In this document: piece by piece, positions 18,545 through 25,943 of the stretch | Numbering within the stretch: the stretch's first letter is position 1 | Layout of the letters: each line of letters opens with the position of its first letter | Source: Paracoccus sp. C2R09 | Lineage (GTDB): Bacteria > Pseudomonadota > Alphaproteobacteria > Rhodobacterales > Rhodobacteraceae | Direction of reading: 5' to 3' | Assembly: GCF_018860625.1 (NCBI RefSeq) | Contig: NZ_JAHKQB010000027.1 | Coordinates: 124,001 to 188,000, forward strand | Length of the DNA: 64,000 nucleotides | Program-made: the position numbers and the translations under genes | The notes under the pieces: model-generated | The model's input: the letters and a program-made list of their open reading frames with translations, nothing else | What the model was told of the DNA's origin: nothing | Database searches by the model: none

Positions 18545-19372
18545 TCAACGCCGCATGCAGGCATCGATCCAGGCGTTCAGGACGGTCAGGGCCTCGGGTT
18601 CGTCCAGCCAGGGGACATGCGCGCGATCGGGCAGGTCGGCCATGATCATGTCGGGGCGCATCCGGCCCATCCGATCGGCGGTTTCCGTCGACAGAAGATC
18701 CGAATTTCCACCTCGGATCAGGGCCACGGGCATGCCATCGGTCGCCGACCACAGCGGCCACAGATCGGGGGCCTCGCCCTCGAACGCGGCAAGGAACGCC
18801 TGGCGCAGGGCGGGATCGTAGCGGATGCGCAACCCTTCGGGGGTCTCTTCGTAATGGTTGCGGACATCCTGCAGCCAGCGCCCCTCGGGGACATTGGCGA
18901 AGCCGGTCATCAGATCGGGCAGGCGTTCCGCCAGTTCGGCATGGGTGCGGGCAGCAGGGTTGCGGCCGACATAGTCGAAGATCTTGTGCAGCCCGTCGCG
19001 TTCGATCACCGGGCCGACATCGTTCAGGCACAGTCCGATCATCCGGTCGCGCGCGGTCGCTGCCATGAACAGCCCGTTCAGCCCCCCACGGGAGGTGCCG
19101 AGGATCGCCGCCCGGTCGATGCCCAGATGGTCCAGCAGGTTCAGCGCATCGCGGCTTTCGCGCGGCACGGTATAGCTGTCCTGACCGGTGAAATCCGACG
19201 CGCCCCGCCCGCGGTAATCCATGCGGATCATCCGCACGCCCGACAGATGCGGAGCGACGTAATCGAAATCCGCCATGTTCCGCGTCAGTCCCGCAAGGCA
19301 GAGAAGGGGCAGCCCTTCGCCTTCGCCACGAAACGCGATCTTCGCGCCGTCATCCGCAACGAAATGCTGCAT
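18545..19372 (-). CDS. Alpha/beta hydrolase
   Basis: 275 residues with the alpha/beta hydrolase fold. The oxyanion region is PLLCLAGLTRNMADF, the MDYRGRGASD strand-turn follows, the nucleophile elbow is LGTSRGGLN (Ser in GTSRGG), and the catalytic His is probably in PDRAHVPWLDEPEA near the C-terminus. The substrate cannot be deduced; such enzymes include esterases and lactonases. It lies 20 bases downstream of fabI on the same strand and may be read with the fab cluster. Confidence 0.85.
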   Translation of the reverse strand: MQHFVADDGAKIAFRGEGEGLPLLCLAGLTRNMADFDYVAPHLSGVRMIRMDYRGRGASDFTGQDSYTVPRESRDALNLLDHLGIDRAAILGTSRGGLNGLFMAATARDRMIGLCLNDVGPVIERDGLHKIFDYVGRNPAARTHAELAERLPDLMTGFANVPEGRWLQDVRNHYEETPEGLRIRYDPALRQAFLAAFEGEAPDLWPLWSATDGMPVALIRGGNSDLLSTETADRMGRMRPDMIMADLPDRAHVPWLDEPEALTVLNAWIDACMRR

Positions 19373-19392
19373 GGTCGCCCCCTTGCCCTAGG

Positions 19393-20181
19393 TTACAGGT
19401 TCTCGCTCTGGGGCATGCCCAGCACGTGATAGCCGCCATCGACGGTCACGACCTCGCCCGTGGTGCAGGCACCCCAGTCCGACAGCAGCCAGACGGCGGT
19501 GCCGCCGATGGCCTCCAGCGTCGCATTGGCGCGCATGGGGGCGTTGGCTTCGGTGTGGCGGAAGGTCTTGCGCGCGCCGCCGATCGCGGCGCCTGCCAGC
19601 GTCTTCATCGGGCCGGGGCTGACCGCGTTCACACGGATGCCGTCGGGGCCCAGATCGTTGGCCAGGTAACGCACGCTGCTTTCCAGCGCGGCCTTGGCGA
19701 CGCCCATGACGTTGTAGAAGGGCGTGACGCGGTTCGACCCGCCATAGGTCAGCGTGATGATCGACCCGCCTTCGGTCATCATCGGATGCGCACGGCGGGC
19801 CACCTCGATCAGCGAATAGCAGCTGATCTCCAGGCTGTGCTTGAAGTTCGAGCGGCTGGTATTGATGAACCGGCCGGTCAATTCGTCCTTGTTGGAATAG
19901 GCGATGGCATGGATCAGGAAATCCAGCTTGCCCCATTTGTCCTGCAGGGACGCGAAGGCCGCGTCCAGCGACGCGTCGTCGGTCACGTCCACGTCCAGCA
20001 GCAGGTCCGACCCGACCGAGGCGGCAAGCGGTTCGACCCGCTTGCCGAAGGCCTCGCCCTGATAGGTGAAGGCCAGTTCGGCCCCCTCGGCGGCGGCCGC
20101 CTTGGCGATCCCCCACGCGATGGAGCGCTCATTGGCGACCCCCATCACAAGCCCGCGCTTGCCCTTCAGAAGATCGCCCAT
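19393..20181 (-). CDS. fabI: Enoyl-[acyl-carrier-protein] reductase (NADH), FabI
   Basis: 262 residues, SDR superfamily. The N-terminal GVANERSIAWGIA is the FabI-specific NAD-binding turn. Tyr146, Tyr156 and Lys163 (FYNVMGVAK) form the Y-x6-K active site with E. coli-like numbering. It catalyses the last reduction in each fatty acid elongation cycle and is the target of triclosan-type inhibitors. Last gene of the fabA-fabB-fabI series (22-bp gap after fabB), an order common in alphaproteobacteria. Confidence 0.96.
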   Translation of the reverse strand: MGDLLKGKRGLVMGVANERSIAWGIAKAAAAEGAELAFTYQGEAFGKRVEPLAASVGSDLLLDVDVTDDASLDAAFASLQDKWGKLDFLIHAIAYSNKDELTGRFINTSRSNFKHSLEISCYSLIEVARRAHPMMTEGGSIITLTYGGSNRVTPFYNVMGVAKAALESSVRYLANDLGPDGIRVNAVSPGPMKTLAGAAIGGARKTFRHTEANAPMRANATLEAIGGTAVWLLSDWGACTTGEVVTVDGGYHVLGMPQSENL

Positions 20182-20203
20182 GATGTCCTCGTTGCTCTTG
20201 TTC

Positions 20204-21433
20204 TTAGTCGTGGAAGCGCGACATCAGCAGGGAGGCGTTGGTGCCCCCGAAGCCGAAGCTGTTCGACAGGATCGAATCCAGCCCTGCATCGTCCACGCGA
20301 TCCGTCGCAATCTCGCCCGGCTGGATTTCCGGGTCCAGAGTGCCGACATTCGCCGAGGCCGCGATGAAGTCATTTTGCAACATCAGCAGGCTGTAGATCG
20401 CCTCGTGGACGCCGGTCGCACCCAGGCTGTGCCCGGTCAGCGACTTGGTCGAACTGACCGGCGGGGTCGAACCCTCGCCGAAGATGCGGCGGACGGCCTG
20501 GATCTCGCCCAGATCGCCCACGGGGGTCGAGGTGCCATGCGCGTTGATATAGCTGACCTTGCGGCCTTCGGGCAGGGTGCCCATCGCCACCCGCATCGCG
20601 CGTTCGCCGCCCTCGCCCGAAGGGGCGACCATGTCGTAGCCGTCGCTGGTCGCGCCGTAACCCGTGACCTCGGCATAGATCTTGGCACCGCGCGCCTTCG
20701 CGTGCTCCAGCTCCTCGAGGACGACGACGCCGCCGCCACCCGCGATCACGAAGCCGTCGCGCGTCGCGTCATAGGGCCGCGAGGCCGTTTCGGGGGTGTC
20801 GTTGTATTTCGACGACATCGCGCCCATCGCGTCGAACAGGCAGGACAGCGTCCAGTCCAGTTCCTCGCCGCCGCCGGCGAAGACGATGTCCTGCTTGCCC
20901 ATCTGGATCTGTTCGACACCGTTGCCGATGCAATGCGCGGATGTCGCGCAGGCCGAGGTGATCGAGTAGTTGACGCCCTTGATCTTGAAGGGCGTGGCCA
21001 GGCAGGCCGAATTCGTGGACGACATGCAGCGCGTCACCATGAAGGGACCCATGCGCTTGGGCGCGCCCTTTTCGATGACGATCCGGTGCGCATCGAAGAA
21101 GTTCGACGTGGACGGACCGCCCGACCCCATGATTAGGCCGGTGCGCGGGTTCGAGACGTCGCCGTCTTCCAGCCCGCTGTCCTTGATCGCCTGTTCCATG
21201 GCGATGAAATTGTATGCCGCGCCCGGACCCATGAAGCGCAGGTTGCGCTTGTCGATGTGATCCTCGAGCGTGATCTGGGGCATGCCGTGAACCTGGCTGC
21301 GGAAGCCGTGTTCGGCATATTCGGGTGCAAAGACGATGCCCGAGCGCCCGGTGCGCAGGCTTTCGGTGACTTCTTCTGCATTGTTACCGATGGGCGAAAC
21401 GATGCCCAGGCCGGTGATGACGACGCGCCGCAT
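20204..21433 (-). CDS. fabB: 3-oxoacyl-[acyl-carrier-protein] synthase I
   Basis: 409 residues, a thiolase-fold condensing enzyme. The active-site Cys162 (SACATSAHC), His299 ([11 protein letters not shown]), Lys330 and His335 ([13 protein letters not shown]) are all present. With FabA it sends the cis-3-decenoyl intermediate into unsaturated fatty acids. The start is ATG 21433 after GAGGAGG; the frame stays open further upstream through fabA but only in a non-native reading. It sits 26 bases after fabA. Confidence 0.96.
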   Translation of the reverse strand: MRRVVITGLGIVSPIGNNAEEVTESLRTGRSGIVFAPEYAEHGFRSQVHGMPQITLEDHIDKRNLRFMGPGAAYNFIAMEQAIKDSGLEDGDVSNPRTGLIMGSGGPSTSNFFDAHRIVIEKGAPKRMGPFMVTRCMSSTNSACLATPFKIKGVNYSITSACATSAHCIGNGVEQIQMGKQDIVFAGGGEELDWTLSCLFDAMGAMSSKYNDTPETASRPYDATRDGFVIAGGGGVVVLEELEHAKARGAKIYAEVTGYGATSDGYDMVAPSGEGGERAMRVAMGTLPEGRKVSYINAHGTSTPVGDLGEIQAVRRIFGEGSTPPVSSTKSLTGHSLGATGVHEAIYSLLMLQNDFIAASANVGTLDPEIQPGEIATDRVDDAGLDSILSNSFGFGGTNASLLMSRFHD

Positions 21434-21459
21434 TGGGGTGCCTCCTCGGATTGAATTCA

Positions 21460-21969
21460 TCAGCTGGTCGACAGGGCGACCTTCATGTCCTTGACCTGGT
21501 AGATCAGCTCGCCATCGGCCTCGACGCGACCGTCGGCCACGCCCATGGTCAGACGACGGGTCTGCACGGCTTTCGTGAAGTCCACGTGATAGCGCAGCAT
21601 CTTGCGATCGGGGCGGACCATGCCGGTCAGCTTGACCTCGCCCACGCCCAGGGCATAGCCGCGGCCTTCCCAGCCACGCCAGCCCAGGTTGAAGCCCGTC
21701 AGCTGCCACAGACCGTCGAGGCCGAGGCAGCCCGGCATGATCGGGTTGCCGGGGAAATGGCAACCGAAGAACCACAGGTCGGGGTCGATGTCGAACTCGG
21801 CGACGATATGGCCCTTGCCATGCGCGCCGCCGTCCTCGGATACTTCGGTGATGCGGTCCATCATCAGCATCGGGGGTTCGGGCAGCTGCGCGTTGCCGGG
21901 GCCGAACAGCTCTCCGCGTGCGCAGGCAAGAAGATCCTCGCGGTCGAAGCTGGTCTTGGTCATCGCCAT
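21460..21969 (-). CDS. fabA: 3-hydroxydecanoyl-[acyl-carrier-protein] dehydratase/isomerase
   Basis: 169 residues, hot-dog fold. Catalytic His71 ([11 protein letters not shown]) and Asp85 ([13 protein letters not shown]) are conserved with E. coli FabA. It dehydrates 3-hydroxydecanoyl-ACP and isomerises the product to cis-3-decenoyl-ACP, the branch point to unsaturated fatty acids. Start ATG 21969 fits the family N-terminus ([20 protein letters not shown]) and has GGAAGG upstream; in-frame ATGs at 21987 and 22020 would add non-conserved residues. First gene of the fab operon. An inverted repeat GCCCGT/ACGGGC lies just upstream (about 21992-22012). Confidence 0.96.
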   Translation of the reverse strand: MAMTKTSFDREDLLACARGELFGPGNAQLPEPPMLMMDRITEVSEDGGAHGKGHIVAEFDIDPDLWFFGCHFPGNPIMPGCLGLDGLWQLTGFNLGWRGWEGRGYALGVGEVKLTGMVRPDRKMLRYHVDFTKAVQTRRLTMGVADGRVEADGELIYQVKDMKVALSTS

Positions 21970-22089
21970 GCGTGTCGTGCCTTCCATTGCTGCCCGTCCA
22001 GGCTGAACGGGCGTTTTCAAGTTGCCGCACGGTCTATCATCTGGGGTCGGAAAGGCGCAAGCGAAAGGCTGTGCCGTAACGGAAACCCG

Positions 22090-22965
22090 TCAGAACCACT
22101 GTCCGGGCTCCATCAGGCCCAGATCCATCAGCTGCTGGCTGCTCCAGCGGAAGGGCTGCGAATTGCGCCATGTCATCCGGCCCAGGCGATCGCGCGACCC
22201 GGGGTTGCGGGCCAGTGCCTTGGCCACCCGGAAGGACGCGATGGAGGCCGTCAGGTTGTGATGCCAGGGGCAGGAATAGGTGTTGTATTCCTCGATGTTG
22301 AAGCGGTGATCGGCGGTGACGCGCAGGCCGGGCGCGGCCCTGAACAGCGCGATGCGGTCGATCCGGCGCCGGTCGGGTGGCAGCAGTTCCTCGTAGCGCC
22401 AGCGCAGGCCGCCGTGGAAATCCAGCTGCCTGTCGCATGGCCGACCGTCCGCCCCTTTCCGCCCAAGCGCGTAATAGCCCGTCCGGTCGAACATCGGCTG
22501 TTCCAGATCGACCGCATCGGGAAAGCGTCCCAGATCCCCGGCATAGAGATCCACCACATAGGTCAGCATCGCGTCGCGACGTTCCTCGGTGTGGAAGGTC
22601 AGCATCTCGCCCACGCTGCGGGATTCGCCGAAAGGGTGGAACAGGAATTCGGCGTTGAAGCAGTAATAGAGCCAGGTCCCGGCAGGAACGGCCGCGATGA
22701 CCGCGTTCACGCCGCCCACATGGGCATCGGGCCTGCGCGAATCGTGGCGCAGCTGCGTGACGCGGGCTGCCAGTTCCTCGGGCAGGTCGATGGTCAGTTC
22801 CGACATCAGCAGGATATGGCGGAAACCGCGGGCCATGTGATGGGCGACGGTTTCCGACACCGCGATGTGATCCTCGACGAAGATAATCGCGATCGGACCC
22901 CGCGCAAGCTGCGGGCGGGGTCGGGACAAGAAGTCCTGCCTGTCGGTGACGGGCAGGACCGGCAT
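22090..22965 (-). CDS. Glycosyltransferase-like protein of unknown specificity
   Basis: 291 residues, no signal peptide or membrane helix. The start (IAIIFVEDHIAVSETVAHH) resembles the first strand and helix of GT-A glycosyltransferases of the GT2/GT92 type. A Trp/Tyr/Cys-rich central block follows (WLYYCFNAEFLFHPF), then HTEERRDAMLTYVVDLY and a late EEYNTYSCPWHHNLTAS. No clear DxD motif was seen, so the enzymatic assignment is tentative; related proteins in Rhodobacterales are usually left as hypothetical. The ATG overlaps the stop of the upstream Ala/Glu-rich protein gene by one base (TGATG), indicating an operon of two. Confidence 0.6.
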   Translation of the reverse strand: MPVLPVTDRQDFLSRPRPQLARGPIAIIFVEDHIAVSETVAHHMARGFRHILLMSELTIDLPEELAARVTQLRHDSRRPDAHVGGVNAVIAAVPAGTWLYYCFNAEFLFHPFGESRSVGEMLTFHTEERRDAMLTYVVDLYAGDLGRFPDAVDLEQPMFDRTGYYALGRKGADGRPCDRQLDFHGGLRWRYEELLPPDRRRIDRIALFRAAPGLRVTADHRFNIEEYNTYSCPWHHNLTASIASFRVAKALARNPGSRDRLGRMTWRNSQPFRWSSQQLMDLGLMEPGQWF

Positions 22966-23582
22966 CAGCGCATCACCGCCTTGACCTGGTCGAGCGCGGC
23001 GCGAAGCAGCTGCGGATTGTCCTTGGCGGATTGGACGAGGCGCTTGAGCGTGGCCTTCTGCGCATCGTCGATCTGCGCCTCCTCGATCATCGTCTCGATC
23101 TGTGCGGCATCGAAGCCCTCGGGGGTCAGCAGCGTCTCGATCCGCGCGGCGACGGCTGCGGCGGTCGCGGTCTCCTCGGCTGCGGCCGCGGCGGTCTCGG
23201 CGGCGTCGGCGGCCTCCTCGACGGTTGCGGCCTCGGGCTCGGTCGCTGCGGCCTCGGCCGCGCGGTCGGCCGCGGCGATGGCGGCTTCGGCGGCGATCTC
23301 GGCCTCGGCTGCGGCATCCGATGCCGGGGGCACGCCCGCATCCTCGGATGCGCGAACGGCCTCGGCTGCGGCATCGGCGGCAGCATCAGCAGCCTCTTCG
23401 GCGCGGGCTTCCTCCGGGTCCATCTGGGCGTCGCCCCCGGATGCAGGAGCCTCGGCCGCCGGCGGCTCGGCTTGCGGCTGGGGCAGTTCGGCCTGCGGGG
23501 CGGGGCCCTGCTGCTGCGACCAGAGCCATGCACCCCCCGCCGCGGCAATTAGAATCACGACGATCGCGACAAGCTTCTTCAT
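22965..23582 (-). CDS. Ala/Glu-rich membrane-anchored hypothetical protein
   Basis: 205 residues. A single N-terminal hydrophobic helix (LVAIVVILIAAAGGAWLW) would anchor it in the inner membrane. Residues about 28-130 are low complexity (A, E, P, with repeated AAAEA-like units) and probably form an extended or coiled periplasmic stretch. The last 70 residues (ARIETLLTPEGFDAAQIETMIEEAQIDDA…) resemble a small helical domain. No family recognised. It is translationally coupled to the glycosyltransferase-like gene downstream and divergent from infC. Confidence 0.75.
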   Translation of the reverse strand: MKKLVAIVVILIAAAGGAWLWSQQQGPAPQAELPQPQAEPPAAEAPASGGDAQMDPEEARAEEAADAAADAAAEAVRASEDAGVPPASDAAAEAEIAAEAAIAAADRAAEAAATEPEAATVEEAADAAETAAAAAEETATAAAVAARIETLLTPEGFDAAQIETMIEEAQIDDAQKATLKRLVQSAKDNPQLLRAALDQVKAVMR

Positions 23583-23720
23583 CCGGCGCCCCTGCTCGGT
23601 TCATTGACGATGGGCAACCTATGGCACAGGCGGCAGGACCGGAAAAGGCGCGCATGCCCCGTTCGGGGGCCGATATGCGCCAATGACGCGTTTTTAAGAC
23701 CACAATCATGTCAAATCCGG

Positions 23721-23748
23721 TTGAAAATCCGGCTCGCTCGCCTTAATT
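23721..23748 (+). promoter_or_regulatory. Candidate infC promoter
   Basis: TTGAAA (23721-23726) and TTAATT (23743-23748) are 16 bases apart in the AT-rich part of the 205-bp gap upstream of infC. The predicted transcript would start about 30 bases before the infC start codon. Confidence 0.4.
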
Positions 23749-23787
23749 TCCCTTCACTTCCGACTTGGCTGCATAAGGAGTATCGCC

Positions 23788-24327
23788 ATAGCTCGTCGAC
23801 CGCATAACGCACCGCCCACCCGTGACACCGGCCCCCGCGTGAACGAACGCATCCGCGTGGCCGAAATCCGCCTGATCGGCCCTGACGGAGAGAATGTCGG
23901 CGTGGTGCCGCCTTCGGTCGGGTTGCAGATGGCGCAGGACTCGGGGCTGGATCTGGTCGAGATTTCGCCGAACGCGGCCCCTCCGGTCTGCAAGGTCATG
24001 GACCTCGGCAAGTACAAGTACGAACAGCAGAAGCGCGAAGCCGAAGCACGCAAGAAGCAGAAGGTCATCGAGGTCAAGGAGATCAAGTTCCGTCCGGGGA
24101 CCGATACCCACGACTACGACGTCAAGATGCGCAACGTGCTGAAATTCCTCGAAGCCGGCGACAAGGTGAAGGTCACCCTGCGTTTCCGCGGCCGCGAGAT
24201 GGCGCACCAGGATCTGGGCGTCGAGCTGCTGAACCGCGTGAAGAGCGACGTTGACGAGCTGGGCAAGGTCGAATCCATGCCCAAGCTGGAAGGCCGCCAG
24301 ATGGTCATGATGATCTCGCCGCGCTGA
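23788..24327 (+). CDS. infC: Translation initiation factor IF-3, starting at a rare AUA codon
   Basis: 179 residues. IF-3 binds the 30S subunit, keeps it apart from 50S and proofreads the initiator tRNA and start codon. N-domain [24 protein letters not shown], linker [18 protein letters not shown] and C-domain [16 protein letters not shown]… to [11 protein letters not shown] are all present. The frame contains no ATG at the family start. Conserved residues [16 protein letters not shown] lie upstream of the first GTG (23839), and the codon before them is ATA at 23788, with AAGGAG seven bases upstream. IF-3 genes of other bacteria start at AUU for autoregulation, so AUA is taken as the true start. 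Confidence 0.93.
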   Translation: MARRPHNAPPTRDTGPRVNERIRVAEIRLIGPDGENVGVVPPSVGLQMAQDSGLDLVEISPNAAPPVCKVMDLGKYKYEQQKREAEARKKQKVIEVKEIKFRPGTDTHDYDVKMRNVLKFLEAGDKVKVTLRFRGREMAHQDLGVELLNRVKSDVDELGKVESMPKLEGRQMVMMISPR

Positions 24328-24354
24328 ACCGCCGCGACATCGACAGCGAATATG

Positions 24355-24389
24355 GGCCGCGCGGGCATTGCCGCGCGGCCTTTGCTTTT
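24355..24389 (+). terminator. Rho-independent terminator of infC
   Basis: A perfect 10-bp inverted repeat GGCCGCGCGG (24355-24364) and CCGCGCGGCC (24371-24380) with a 6-base loop is followed by TTTGCTTTT. It separates infC from the dut group. Confidence 0.85.
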
Positions 24390-24402
24390 GCAGGATGCGC
24401 CC

Positions 24403-24900
24403 ATGATGAACGATCCCCGAATCCTGCCCCCTCCCGCCATCCGGCTGAAACGCCTGCCCGATGCCGATCCCGACATTCCCGCCCCCGCCTATGAAAGCGC
24501 GGGCGCCGCAGGGGCCGACCTCTGCGCCAACCTGCCCGAGGGCATCCGGCAGACGGGCCTGACCCTGCCGCCCCTGGGCCGCGCGCTGGTGCCCACGGGC
24601 TTCGCAATCGCCGTTCCGCAGGGATGGGAGGCGCAGATCCGCGCGCGCTCCGGTCTTGCCCTGAAGAAGGGGATCGCGCTGCCGAATGCCCCGGGCACCA
24701 TCGACAGCGACTATCGCGGTCCCCTGGGCGTCATCCTGATCAACCTGGGCGACGAGGATTTCACCGTGAACCATGGTGATCGCATCGCGCAGCTGGTCAT
24801 GTCCCCGGCCCCGCAGGCCGCATTCGATCTGGTCGAGGCGCTGGACGATACCGCGCGCGGGCAGGGCGGTTTCGGTTCCACCGGAACGGGGCGGAAGTGA
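24403..24900 (+). CDS. dut: Deoxyuridine 5'-triphosphate nucleotidohydrolase (dUTPase)
   Basis: 165 residues, trimeric dUTPase fold. All five motifs are visible: [12 protein letters not shown] (1), [13 protein letters not shown] (2), [19 protein letters not shown] (3), [10 protein letters not shown] (4) and the C-terminal [13 protein letters not shown] (5), which closes over the active site. It converts dUTP to dUMP and pyrophosphate, which lowers uracil incorporation and feeds dTMP synthesis. ATG 24403 was chosen over an upstream ATG (24352) that lies in the infC terminator. It overlaps the next gene by one base (TGATG). Confidence 0.96.
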   Translation: MMNDPRILPPPAIRLKRLPDADPDIPAPAYESAGAAGADLCANLPEGIRQTGLTLPPLGRALVPTGFAIAVPQGWEAQIRARSGLALKKGIALPNAPGTIDSDYRGPLGVILINLGDEDFTVNHGDRIAQLVMSPAPQAAFDLVEALDDTARGQGGFGSTGTGRK

Positions 24901-25943
24901 TGCTCGGCCTGTGGCTGATCGTCGTCCTGCTGATCCTGGGGCGCGTGATGCGCGCACCGGGACGGGTGATGATTGCCGCGACGGGCGCGGTCTGGGCGGT
25001 GATGCTGCTGGTTCAGCTGGCCGCGCCGGACAGCGGCCTTGGGCGAGCATTGGGCGGCAGTGCCGCGGGGTGGCTTGTGCTGGGCGGCGTCGTGGCGCTG
25101 GCATTGGCCTATCGCGCGGGGCTTCGCCGCCTGCGCGCCCGCGCCGCGCCCGATCGGCCCGAACCGGCCCCGGATGCCGGGATGTCGGATGCCGAGATCG
25201 ACCGATACTCTCGCCATCTGGTCCTGCACGAGATCGGCGGCCCTGGCCAGATGCGGCTGCGCGGCGCGCGGGTGCTGATCGTGGGCGCGGGCGGCCTGGG
25301 CACGCCGGTCTGCCTGTATCTTGCGGCGGCGGGGGTCGGGCGGATCACGCTGGCCGATGACGATACCGTCTCGTTGTCGAACCTGCAGCGGCAGGTGATC
25401 TTCCGCGACGATCTGCAGGGCGAGCCCAAGGCCTATGCCGCCGCCGAGGCGATGCTGCGGCTGAACCCGCATCTGGATGTGACGCCCCTGACACGCCGCA
25501 TCACCCAGGACGATATCGAGCTGATCGCCGGGCACGACCTGGTCATCGACGGCACCGACAGCCACGCCACCCGCAGCGCGATCAACCGCGCCTGCGTGGC
25601 GGCGGGCGTGCCGCTGGTCTGGGGCGCCATCGGGCGATGGGAAGGCCAGCTGACCCTGTTCGATCCGGCCCGTGGCGGCCCCTGCATGAACTGCATCTTC
25701 CCCGAAGCCCCCGTCCATGACGCCCCCTGCGCCGAGGCCGGCGTGGTCGGCGCGCTGCCGGGCGTCATCGGATCGATGATGGCGCTGGAGGCGGTCAAGG
25801 AACTGACCGGCGCGGGGCAGGGCATGCGTGGCCGCCTGATGATCCACGACGCGCTTTATTCCGAGACGCGGGTGATCCGCACCTCGGCCGATCCCGCCTG
25901 CACCGTTTGCGGCCCCTCCGCACCGAAAAGGAGCACTGAATGA
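24900..25943 (+). CDS. moeB: Membrane-anchored HesA/MoeB/ThiF-family adenylyltransferase (E1-like)
   Basis: 347 residues. Residues 1-80 hold two or three hydrophobic helices not found in E. coli MoeB. Then come RYSRHLVLHEIGGPGQMRLRG-type sequence from about 102, the nucleotide loop VGAGGLGTP, the QRQVIF region with catalytic Arg, DGTDSHATR and the zinc Cys pairs CMNC and CTVC. The family adenylylates the C-terminal Gly-Gly of small sulfur carriers (MoaD, ThiS). Which carrier is served here is unknown, since no moa or thi genes are near. It is coupled to dut upstream (1-base overlap) and to the peptidase downstream (ATGA). Confidence 0.85.
   Translation: MLGLWLIVVLLILGRVMRAPGRVMIAATGAVWAVMLLVQLAAPDSGLGRALGGSAAGWLVLGGVVALALAYRAGLRRLRARAAPDRPEPAPDAGMSDAEIDRYSRHLVLHEIGGPGQMRLRGARVLIVGAGGLGTPVCLYLAAAGVGRITLADDDTVSLSNLQRQVIFRDDLQGEPKAYAAAEAMLRLNPHLDVTPLTRRITQDDIELIAGHDLVIDGTDSHATRSAINRACVAAGVPLVWGAIGRWEGQLTLFDPARGGPCMNCIFPEAPVHDAPCAEAGVVGALPGVIGSMMALEAVKELTGAGQGMRGRLMIHDALYSETRVIRTSADPACTVCGPSAPKRSTE

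Noticed and set aside
23721..23734. Repeated ATCCGG near the infC promoter as a possible repeat element
   Set aside because: Only two short copies; no support for function.
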